Position numbers and translations under genes: made by a program
Shown: piece by piece, positions 6,380 through 11,912 of the stretch
Layout of the letters: each line of letters starts with the position of its first letter
How positions within the stretch are numbered: position 1 is the first letter of the stretch
The notes under the pieces: generated by a model
The model's input: the letters and a program-made list of their open reading frames with translations, nothing else
The model's database searches: none
What the model was told of the DNA's origin: nothing
Assembly: GCA_003483675.1 (NCBI GenBank)
Contig: DMYK01000059.1
Location: forward strand, 1-11,912
Direction of reading: 5' to 3'
Source: Microcoleaceae cyanobacterium UBA11344
GTDB taxonomy: Bacteria; Cyanobacteriota; Cyanobacteriia; Cyanobacteriales; Microcoleaceae
Length of the DNA stretch: 11,912 nt

Positions 6380-7872
6380 TTACTTCAGTTTGTCTAGTAT
6401 ATCCTGAATAGTGATACTGTAAATTTCAGCTACGAGAGCGATCGCTGGTCGCACTACTCTATTATGATTAACGTCACAGAGTGATCAACATCTAGATAAT
6501 GTTTGAGGATAACATCGACGCTATTCTCACAACAAGCGGCTAGCAGTGCCAGTGCTGACGAATTCTCCTTGTTGGCCCACGCCGTCAAGGTAATGAAAGT
6601 GTGCCTGGTATGATAGGGGGATAGGTAAGTATTCAACTTGCCGTCCTCTATCAGCCGGGTTACAACTCCGGGGTAGGGGACGGTTTTATTTTTTCTTGTC
6701 TTTGTAAATCCCAACCACAGAGCACCTTGTAACGCGCTGCTATAAGTCCGACCATTTTCTTGTTTAAACACTAAGTCTTTAAGCTTAGTATCATCAGGTT
6801 GAATCCGTTTTAACAATTCTGTTAAACGCGGGTAAAGGAAAAATTGTCTGATGCCGTTGTTCTTGGTGACTTTCACGTCCTTGATAGATGCTGAGTAACT
6901 TTTATTAAACCAGATAAAGTCAAATCTGACGTTATTCCATACCAGAGCAAAAGCTTCACCGGGACGGCAACCAGTCAAGAACAAGAATTCAATAAGCGGT
7001 GCTATTTGACGATCGCTCGCCTGATCAGACTCATAGAATGCCTTGATGATAATGTCGCGTTATTGCGCTGTAAAAGCGCGCTTGTCACTCTCTAAAGCAT
7101 CCTCTGATTGAGCGTCCCGCACCTCCCACCACTTCCAGATTTCCCCGTCACTCATGACGACCGGTTTGTATTTGTCACGGGGATCAGGTTGGTCTTGTTT
7201 CAAGTTTTGAAACGGGTTAATGGTAAGCTTGATTTTGCCTTGACTTTGAGCGCGTAAGAACGCTTCATTGAGTGAAAAAATCAAGGTGGATTTTAGACCC
7301 GGTGTCAGAATTATTTTGTCTACTAATTCTGAGTTATCAACACTCAATGCTTGATCCCAAACACTGTTACCAGTATCTGAGAATATATGGGTTTTCTGAT
7401 CCCATTTAAGACCTTTAAGAGCGTTGGGGTACGTCACTAAATATCGTAGTTTAAACGTACTTGCCTCAACCTGAGTCTCTTTCCATACCAGATAGTCCTC
7501 CCACATAGCACCAACAGTCATTTCTGGCTCAACCTGCTTTGTACCAGGCAATTGTAGTACATCGCCCAACTTGGCATACTTGGCGCTACCGATGCCGTAC
7601 TTAGCAAGAGTGGGGTCAAACAGTTTGAGCCACTCAGGGTGATCGAGATCGGCTTCCATTGCGATCGCAATTTGTAAGGCACGCTTCCGGTCCTCTGGAT
7701 TGTTGCTAAAACCGTGCTTACCTAAAAAAAAGCACTTTTGCTTTTTAGGAGCCTTACCATCCAAAATTGCCCACAATGGGTTATGTCGGATCGGGAAACG
7801 TAGTGCTAGTTGATTTCGGTCATGGAAAACTGCAATGTCACAGCAGCGCTCGGTTTCCTGAGATTTTTGCAT
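6380..7872 (-). pseudogene. Tyrosine recombinase (phage-type integrase), nonsense codon and 3' frameshift
   Basis: ATG 7870-7872 begins a frame with an N-terminal arm-type region of the cyanobacterial integrase kind, including FDPTLAKYGIGSAKYAKLGD. It is interrupted by TAA at 7060-7062 (after KRAFTAQ) and continues in the same frame through LIEFLFLTGCRPGEAFALVW (catalytic Arg I), then YHTRHTFITL (the H-x-x-R box, with Tyr at the first position) and VDVILKHYLDVD (nucleophilic Tyr at codon 6496-6498). Shortly after that the frame ends at TAG 6454-6456, while another frame reads RPAIALVAEIYSITIQDILD to a TAA at 6380-6382, so a second lesion near the 3' end is likely. The intact length would be about 495 residues. 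All catalytic boxes are visible, so decay is recent. Integrases of this family insert elements by site-specific recombination. It marks one edge of the island and faces the terminator. Confidence 0.85.
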
Positions 7873-7880
7873 AATATGTG

Positions 7881-7893
7881 GCCTGTAACAGGC
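7881..7893. promoter_or_regulatory. 13-bp palindrome just upstream of the integrase start
   Basis: GCCTGT, a central A, then ACAGGC form a perfect 13-bp dyad 9-21 nt upstream of the integrase ATG (minus strand). It lies where a ribosome-binding site or operator would be; no other purine-rich ribosome-binding site is visible. It could be an autoregulatory operator or an mRNA hairpin that limits integrase translation. A pair of direct repeats TACTAGA (7915-7921 and 7926-7932, 11-bp period) follows further upstream. Confidence 0.35.
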
Positions 7894-7982
7894 ACTCTTA
7901 TCGAGGTTCAGTTGTACTAGACGATTACTAGATATTAAATGTTAAGCACTTAATTCAAGTCGATCGCATAGTATGAATTCAA

Positions 7983-8175
7983 TATAGGATGGATTTTCCG
8001 CAGATGTGTGCTGGTTTACGGGATGCCGCTTAAAGCTGTGATTCACGAAAAATTTGGTGACGGGATTATGAGTGCGATCGATTTTACTTTGGATGTGGAG
8101 AAAGAAGCGGACCCGAATGGCGATCGGGTAAAAATAATTATGTCGGGAAAATTTTTGCCCTACAAAAAATGGTAA
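7983..8175 (+). pseudogene. cynS: Cyanase (cyanate hydratase) 3' remnant
   Basis: From about 8004 the frame reads [20 protein letters not shown], then [20 protein letters not shown] and a GKFLPYKKW end at TAA 8173-8175. This is the C-terminal third of cyanase, the enzyme that turns cyanate and bicarbonate into ammonia and carbon dioxide. The catalytic Ser of the GIMSAIDF segment is present. The Arg and Glu of the YRFYE segment should lie just upstream; there the DNA at 7983-8003 still resembles a YRFYEMLLVYG coding sequence but is scrambled by small indels. No earlier part of the gene is visible, so the active decamer cannot be made. The loss of the 5' part coincides with the edge of the integrase-bearing island. 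Confidence 0.85.
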
Positions 8176-8258
8176 GCCAGCTTTTCCAGGTAGAAAGCAG
8201 AATTTTTTGAAGGAATATTTTTTTGAAGGGATCAGTCGGAATTTTTGATTTTTATTTC

Positions 8259-8300
8259 TGACTAATGACTAACGACTGATGACTAATAACTAATGACTAA
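8259..8300. repeat. Six heptamer tandem repeats (TGACTAA type)
   Basis: Six consecutive 7-mers fill the interval exactly: TGACTAA, TGACTAA, CGACTGA, TGACTAA, TAACTAA, TGACTAA. Short tandemly repeated heptamers of this sort are characteristic of intergenic DNA in filamentous cyanobacteria. They lie between the cyanase remnant and clpX, about 155 nt upstream of the clpX start. Confidence 0.9.
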
Positions 8301-8443
8301 GGCCTCAAAAGTGTTAACTTAGAGACAGATCGCGAAGCTGGAGTGGCTTGGGTGTCCGATCGCCAAACCTGACGAAAGAAAAGAACAATGTTCGATCGCG
8401 CCAAAACTCCCTCAGTCGAAATAGACAACCGCAACTGTAAATT

Positions 8444-8449
8444 AAGAGG
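8444..8449 (+). promoter_or_regulatory. clpX ribosome-binding site
   Basis: AAGAGG, 5 nt before ATG 8455, fixes the clpX start. The leader from 8301 to 8443 contains several GATCG sites (for example near 8360 and 8394) but no promoter that I can call with confidence and no other gene. Confidence 0.6.
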
Positions 8450-8454
8450 CAAAT

Positions 8455-9837
8455 ATGTCAAAATATGACTCCGATCTAAGATGCTCCTTTTGCGGCAAGT
8501 CGCAGGAGTACGTCCGCAAGTTAATAGCTGGGCCCGGCGTGTACATTTGCGATGAATGCGTCGAATTGTGCAATGAAATTTTAGAAGAGGAGTTCTTTGA
8601 CGCTGGAAAAACAGTCGCTCAACAGGTTCCCCAGTCAGAGATTCAAGAGCCTCAAGGACAAAAAACGCGACGCCAGGGTCGATCGAACAAATCCAAAATC
8701 ACTTTAGCTAAAATTCCCAAACCCACTGACATTAAACAGCATTTAGACAACCACGTCATCGGTCAAAACTCAGCAAAAAAAGTCCTTTCTGTAGCAGTTT
8801 ACAACCACTACAAGCGCTTAAGCGTTGACCAAGCCAAAGATAGCGGCAAATCTTCCCCAGACAGCGATGTGGAACTGCAAAAGTCCAACATCATGCTAGT
8901 GGGGCCGACTGGTTGTGGCAAAACTCTGTTAGCGCAAAGTTTGGCGCAAATGCTAGAAGTGCCCTTTGCGGTAGCCGATGCAACGACGCTGACGGAAGCA
9001 GGCTATGTCGGCGACGACGTAGAAAATATCTTGTTGCGGCTTTTGCAAATGTCAGATTTTGATGTCGAAGCGGCGCAGCGCGGCATTATTTATATTGATG
9101 AAATTGACAAAATTGCTCGCAAAAGCGAAAACACTTCGATCACGCGGGATGTATCAGGAGAAGGGGTGCAGCAAGCGCTGCTAAAAATGTTGGAAGGAAC
9201 GGTGGTTAACGTACCTCCGCAAGGCGGCCGCAAGCATCCTTACCAAGATTTTATTCAAGTTGACACGAGCAAAATTCTATTTATTTGTGGCGGTGCTTTT
9301 GTCGGTTTGGAAAAGATAGTTGAACAGCGTTTGGGTAAAAAATCCTTGGGCTTTATTCAGCCTGTTGAAAGCGACAGCAACTCAACATTGCCGGCGAAAG
9401 ATAAGCGGGCGGCAGATATTTTGCAGCAAGTACAAGCCGATGATTTAGTGAAGTTTGGTTTAATTCCTGAATTTGTCGGGCGGATACCTGTAGTGACGGT
9501 GATTTCGCCGCTGGATGAGGCAGCTTTGATGCAGATCTTGACTGAGCCTCGCAATGCGCTGGTGAAGCAGTATCAAAAGCTGTTGAATATGGATAGTGTG
9601 GAGTTGGAATTTGAGCCGGAGGCGCTGCGGGCGATCGCCCGCGAAGCTTACCGCCGCAAAACAGGTGCCAGAGCTCTCCGCAGCATTTTAGAGGAGTTAA
9701 TGCTCGATGTCATGTACGAGTTGCCTTCTCGCAAGGATGTAGCTAACTGCAAAATTACTGCTGAAATGGTCGAGAAGCGATCGACTGCTGAATTGCTGTG
9801 GCATCCGGCTTGGCGCAAACAGCACGAAACTGCATAA
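8455..9837 (+). CDS. clpX: ATP-dependent Clp protease ATP-binding subunit ClpX
   Basis: ClpX is the hexameric AAA+ unfoldase that recognises tagged substrates and feeds them into ClpP in the cytosol. The 460 residues contain the N-terminal C4 zinc-binding domain (C10, C13, C32, C35), a variable linker (about 50-90), Walker A GPTGCGKT (150-157), the pore-1 loop GYVG, Walker B YIDEID (Asp215/Glu216 region), the RKH loop ([10 protein letters not shown]), and the ClpP-docking loop, here LGF (298-300) rather than IGF. Sensor and C-terminal small-domain motifs ([24 protein letters not shown]) are complete. Length is slightly above the common 420-450, owing to the linker. In many bacteria and cyanobacteria clpX follows clpP, but here the upstream sequence is a heptamer repeat and a broken cyanase gene, so clpX appears to have its own promoter. 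Confidence 0.97.
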   Translation: MSKYDSDLRCSFCGKSQEYVRKLIAGPGVYICDECVELCNEILEEEFFDAGKTVAQQVPQSEIQEPQGQKTRRQGRSNKSKITLAKIPKPTDIKQHLDNHVIGQNSAKKVLSVAVYNHYKRLSVDQAKDSGKSSPDSDVELQKSNIMLVGPTGCGKTLLAQSLAQMLEVPFAVADATTLTEAGYVGDDVENILLRLLQMSDFDVEAAQRGIIYIDEIDKIARKSENTSITRDVSGEGVQQALLKMLEGTVVNVPPQGGRKHPYQDFIQVDTSKILFICGGAFVGLEKIVEQRLGKKSLGFIQPVESDSNSTLPAKDKRAADILQQVQADDLVKFGLIPEFVGRIPVVTVISPLDEAALMQILTEPRNALVKQYQKLLNMDSVELEFEPEALRAIAREAYRRKTGARALRSILEELMLDVMYELPSRKDVANCKITAEMVEKRSTAELLWHPAWRKQHETA

Positions 9838-9847
9838 TTTGTAATCT

Positions 9848-9872
9848 GTAAGGTGCGCAATGCGCACCCTAC
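9848..9872. repeat. GTGCGCAATGCGCAC palindrome downstream of clpX
   Basis: GTAAGGTGCGCAATGCGCAC followed by CCTAC forms a near-perfect long hairpin starting 11 nt after the clpX stop. It is the same unit as the array at 10572-10695, so it is a dispersed palindromic repeat, and it may also act as a transcript-end hairpin for clpX. There is no long T-run after it. Confidence 0.85.
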
Positions 9873-9931
9873 AAATTACTAAACAAGCCCCCAGATTGAT
9901 CCGTGAGGTAGCTTTCGCTTTCTCCAATCCA

Positions 9932-9966
9932 AAATCTCAAATCTCAAATCTAAAATCTAAAATCTA
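9932..9966. repeat. Five heptamer tandem repeats (AAATCTM type)
   Basis: Consecutive 7-mers AAATCTC, AAATCTC, AAATCTA, AAATCTA, AAATCTA, followed by a degenerate AAATTGA. This is a second, unrelated heptamer array of the cyanobacterial intergenic kind. It directly precedes the cobalamin riboswitch leader. Confidence 0.85.
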
Positions 9967-9999
9967 AAATTGATTGGTCGCAAGTGTGGTAAGATTTGG

Positions 10000-10130
<131 letters not shown>

Positions 10131-10161
10131 ACTCACTTTTGAACGCATCTGCGAGGTACGG

Positions 10162-10572
10162 ATGATGGATGGAATTAATGCGACTGTACGAAATAAACAC
10201 AATTTATTTGTTTGCACTGCTTGCGCTAGTGTTTGGAAAAACGGCAAGCGATCGGGCAAAAGCGGCGGTCAACAATTCATGGAAGACTTGTCGCAACTAG
10301 CTAAAGATTGGGAATTATCCGATGAATTTGATATTCAAGAAGTAGAGTGCATGAGTGCTTGCAGTCACTCTTGTGCTGTGTCTTTTGCTGCTGCTGGAAA
10401 ATACACTTATCTGTTTGGTGATTTGCCTCCCAATGAAGCTGAAAGCGTCGAGGCTGTGCTTGAATGCGCGAGTCAATACTATGCTAAATCGGATGGTTTG
10501 TTGCCCTGGTCTGATCGTCCTCAAGCTCTGAAAAAAGGCGTTTTAGCGAAAATCCCCCCGCTGCAAAATTAG
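10162..10572 (+). CDS. DUF1636 family putative metal-binding protein
   Basis: 136 residues of the DUF1636 family, small predicted metal-binding, ferredoxin-like proteins that occur with cobalamin synthesis and cobalt-uptake genes. Cysteines are arranged as FVCTACAS (C18, C21) and VECMSACSHSC (C63, C67, C71), resembling a thioredoxin-like [2Fe-2S] or metal site. No signal peptide or membrane helix, so cytoplasmic. ATG 10162 is followed by a second ATG at 10165; GAGG at 10153-10156 suits either. A B12 riboswitch lies directly upstream and a CobW GTPase gene follows after a repeat array (150-nt gap). A role in cobalt handling for B12 synthesis is likely from context, but the reaction is unknown. 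Confidence 0.88.
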   Translation: MMDGINATVRNKHNLFVCTACASVWKNGKRSGKSGGQQFMEDLSQLAKDWELSDEFDIQEVECMSACSHSCAVSFAAAGKYTYLFGDLPPNEAESVEAVLECASQYYAKSDGLLPWSDRPQALKKGVLAKIPPLQN

Positions 10573-10695
10573 TAGGGTGCGCAATGCGCACCCTACCGCT
10601 AATTTTCTGGTGCGCAATGCGCACCTTACCGCTAATTTTCTGGTGCGCAATGCGCACCCTACCCGCTGAAGAATGGTGCGCATTGCGCACCCTAC
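10572..10695. repeat. Array of four GTGCGC palindromes spaced 33 bp apart
   Basis: Palindromes centred on GTGCGCAATGCGCAC occur at 10576, 10609, 10642 and 10675 (start of each GGTGCGC), an exact 33-bp period. The first is extended to GTAGGG...CCCTAC (10572-10596). Copies 1-3 share the spacer CGCTAATTTTCTG, while copy 4 has the core GTGCGCATTGCGCAC, the reverse complement, and a different spacer. The array fills the gap between the DUF1636 and cobW genes. In RNA it would form strong hairpins and could protect or attenuate the transcript. A fifth copy lies downstream of clpX. Confidence 0.95.
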
Positions 10696-10722
10696 AGTAC
10701 ATCTAAACCTGAGAAAAATTTA

Positions 10723-11757
10723 ATGCACAAAATTCCTGTTACAGTCATCACTGGCTTTTTAGGTAGCGGCAAAACTACCGCAATTCGCCACTTATTGCAA
10801 AACAATCAAGGCCGCCGCATCGCAGTTATTGTTAATGAATTTGGCGAAATAGGTATCGACGGAGAACTGTTGCGTGATTGCCAAGTTTGCGATGATGAAG
10901 GAGATGCGATTACCAACATTGTAGAACTCACAAATGGCTGTCTTTGCTGCACTGTTCAAGAGGAATTTTTGCCCACAATGCAAGAATTATTAAAGCGTCG
11001 ATCGCAAATTGATTGTATTCTCATCGAAACTTCTGGACTCGCACTCCCTAAACCTTTAATTCAAGCTTTTCGCTGGCCGGAAATTCGCACTGGTGCTACC
11101 GTAGACGGTGTGGTGGCTGTAGTGGATTGTGAAGCCGTTGCTAGCGGTACTTTTGTGGGCGATATTGATGCTTTGATGGCACAGCGGCAGGCTGATTCTA
11201 GTTTAGATCACGAGACACCGATCGAGGAATTGTTTGAAGACCAGTTGGCTTGTGCTGATCTGGTACTGTTGACTAAGGTCGATCGCGTGGATGATGAAAC
11301 TCGCCACAAAGTCCAAACTTGGTTGCAGCAAGAATTACGCCCTAGTGTTAAAATTGTCCCTTGTAAGGGTGGCGAAATTAACCCTGATGTGTTATTGGGA
11401 TTTAATGCGGCAGTTGAGGATAATTTGGAATCTCGGCCGAGTCACCACGACACCGAGGAAGAACACGAACATGATGATGATATTACCTCAACTTATTTTA
11501 TTGCCGATCGCCAATTTGAACCTGAAGATTTGGTAAAAAAACTGCAATCATTGATGCAAAGTCAAGAAATCTATCGGATTAAAGGGTTTGTGGCTGTTCC
11601 CAAGAAACCGATGAGGATGGTGTTGCAGGGTGTGGGTTCGCGCATCGAACATTTTTACGATCGCCCTTGGGAACCTTCCGAACTGCGGCAAACAAAATTG
11701 GTGTTCATCGGTCGAGAACTCGATCGCGATCGAATTGCAGCGATAATTGGCAATTAA
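10723..11757 (+). CDS. cobW: CobW/COG0523-family GTPase (metallochaperone)
   Basis: 344 residues of the G3E GTPase family. Walker A is GFLGSGKT (11-18), the metal-binding CxCC motif is GCLCC (C73, C75, C76), and the switch-like ETSG (102-105) and nucleotide-specificity TKVD (184-187) are present. A His/Asp/Glu-rich insertion (241-253, HHDTEEEHEHDDD) is the usual metal-collecting loop. The C-terminal CobW_C domain runs from about 258 (STYFIADRQFEPEDL) to the end. Family members deliver cobalt, zinc or similar metals to client enzymes. The shared B12 riboswitch leader with DUF1636 supports a cobalt/cobalamin role; a zinc role is the main alternative, because zinc-responsive relatives look alike. 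Start ATG 10723 fits the family N-terminus; no strong ribosome-binding site is visible. Confidence 0.93.
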   Translation: MHKIPVTVITGFLGSGKTTAIRHLLQNNQGRRIAVIVNEFGEIGIDGELLRDCQVCDDEGDAITNIVELTNGCLCCTVQEEFLPTMQELLKRRSQIDCILIETSGLALPKPLIQAFRWPEIRTGATVDGVVAVVDCEAVASGTFVGDIDALMAQRQADSSLDHETPIEELFEDQLACADLVLLTKVDRVDDETRHKVQTWLQQELRPSVKIVPCKGGEINPDVLLGFNAAVEDNLESRPSHHDTEEEHEHDDDITSTYFIADRQFEPEDLVKKLQSLMQSQEIYRIKGFVAVPKKPMRMVLQGVGSRIEHFYDRPWEPSELRQTKLVFIGRELDRDRIAAIIGN

Positions 11758-11774
11758 TCACCCACGCTGACCTC

Positions 11775-11810
11775 AGAAACCGGGTTTCTAGCCCCAGGCG
11801 CCAGCCCTGG
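11775..11810. terminator. Hairpins downstream of cobW
   Basis: AGAAACC (11775-11781) pairs with GGTTTCT (11783-11789), and CCAGG (11794-11798) can pair with CCTGG (11806-11810). The first is an interspersed palindrome of a type common in this cyanobacterial group. Together they could end the cobW transcript 18 nt past its stop, but the T-tract is poor, so a dispersed repeat is an equal reading. Confidence 0.4.
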
Positions 11811-11839
11811 TTAAAAACTCTTAACATTTTTTGAAATTG

Positions 11840-11869
11840 TTGGCGCTGTCAGCAAGTCTGGTGTACAAT
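11840..11869 (+). promoter_or_regulatory. Promoter for the gene at the right edge
   Basis: TTGGCG (11840-11845) and TACAAT (11864-11869), preceded by TG, are separated by 18 nt and match sigma-70-type -35 and extended -10 boxes. The expected start of transcription falls inside the dyad at 11872-11886. A second TACAAT at 11890-11895 is a possible alternative -10. Confidence 0.5.
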
Positions 11870-11892
11870 AGCGATAATGGTTATCATTGTAC
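11863..11892. promoter_or_regulatory. Fur/Zur-type operator candidate
   Basis: CGATAATGGTTATCA (11872-11886) matches the 7-1-7 Fur-family core TGATAAT-N-ATTATCA at 12 of 14 positions. The dyad extends outward into GTACAAT (11863-11869) and ATTGTAC (11886-11892), with a 3-nt asymmetry on the left. It overlaps the transcription start region of the promoter, so a bound repressor would block initiation. Whether the regulator is Zur, Fur or another member cannot be told from the sequence; a CobW-family neighbour makes a metal regulator plausible. Confidence 0.5.
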
Positions 11893-11909
11893 AATAATCG
11901 AGGTAAAGT

Positions 11910-11912
11910 ATG
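11910..11912 (+). CDS. Start codon of the next gene, cut by the window edge
   Basis: ATG at the last three bases, preceded by GAGG (11900-11903) at a 6-nt spacing and by a promoter with a Fur/Zur-type dyad. The product cannot be read. Candidates from context are a metal transporter, a metal-independent paralogue or a cobalamin gene such as cobN, but this is a guess. Confidence 0.5.

Noticed and set aside
9357..9927. Minus-strand frames under the 3' half of clpX
   Set aside because: Shadows of clpX codon bias and of the downstream palindrome.
10315..10702. Minus-strand frames over the DUF1636 gene and the palindrome array, with repeated VRIAH peptides
   Set aside because: The peptide repeats come from translating the 33-bp palindrome array.

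Overview
The window looks like the chromosome of a filamentous, non-heterocystous cyanobacterium of the Oscillatoria/Microcoleus type. The evidence is scattered GCGATCGC (HIP1-like) octamers, two heptamer tandem repeats (TGACTAA type and AAATCTA type), GTGCGCAATGCGCAC palindromes, an AGAAACCGGGTTTCT hairpin, and gene products (ClpX, cyanase tail, DUF1636 plus CobW behind a B12 riboswitch) that read as cyanobacterial. The genus is an inference from composition, not from a search.

Region 1 (about 1-2222) is a wrecked gene plus a wrecked insertion sequence. A C39-like cysteine peptidase survives only as its C-terminal half (216-461, minus strand). It is cut off by the right end of an IS200/IS605-family element with divergent genes: tnpB on the minus strand (541-1897, two frameshifts) and tnpA on the plus strand (from 1975, losing its C-terminal catalytic tyrosine region at about 2222).

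Region 2 (about 2223-7893) is a compact, heavily decayed accessory island. A plus-strand gene series holds a PD-(D/E)XK nuclease-like remnant reminiscent of TnsA, a frameshifted unknown gene, an intact 252-residue unknown, a P-loop ATPase broken by a frameshift and an in-frame TGA, an 86-residue unknown, a 119-residue probable coiled-coil protein, a possible 37-residue ORF and an 87-residue ribbon-helix-helix-like protein. The series ends at a strong bidirectional terminator (6308-6351). Facing it is a tyrosine recombinase/integrase gene on the minus strand (6380-7872), disabled by one in-frame TAA and a frameshift near its 3' end. Nuclease, ATPase, small DNA-binding protein and integrase together suggest an integrative element or phage-satellite-like element that has died in place. 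I do not recognise it as a named element.

Region 3 (about 7983-8300) is the scar on the other side. The last third of a cyanase gene (cynS) ends at 8175, and its 5' part is missing or unreadable. It is followed by six TGACTAA-type heptamers and an AT-rich leader.

Region 4 (8455-11912) is intact core chromosome. It contains clpX, with no clpP directly upstream. A cobalamin riboswitch (about 10000-10130) follows, in front of a DUF1636 metal-binding protein and a CobW-family GTPase. These two genes are separated by four 33-bp-spaced palindromes. The window ends exactly on the ATG of a further gene whose promoter carries a Fur/Zur-type 7-1-7 operator. The last part therefore joins B12-responsive control with probable metal-responsive control around a metallochaperone-type GTPase.
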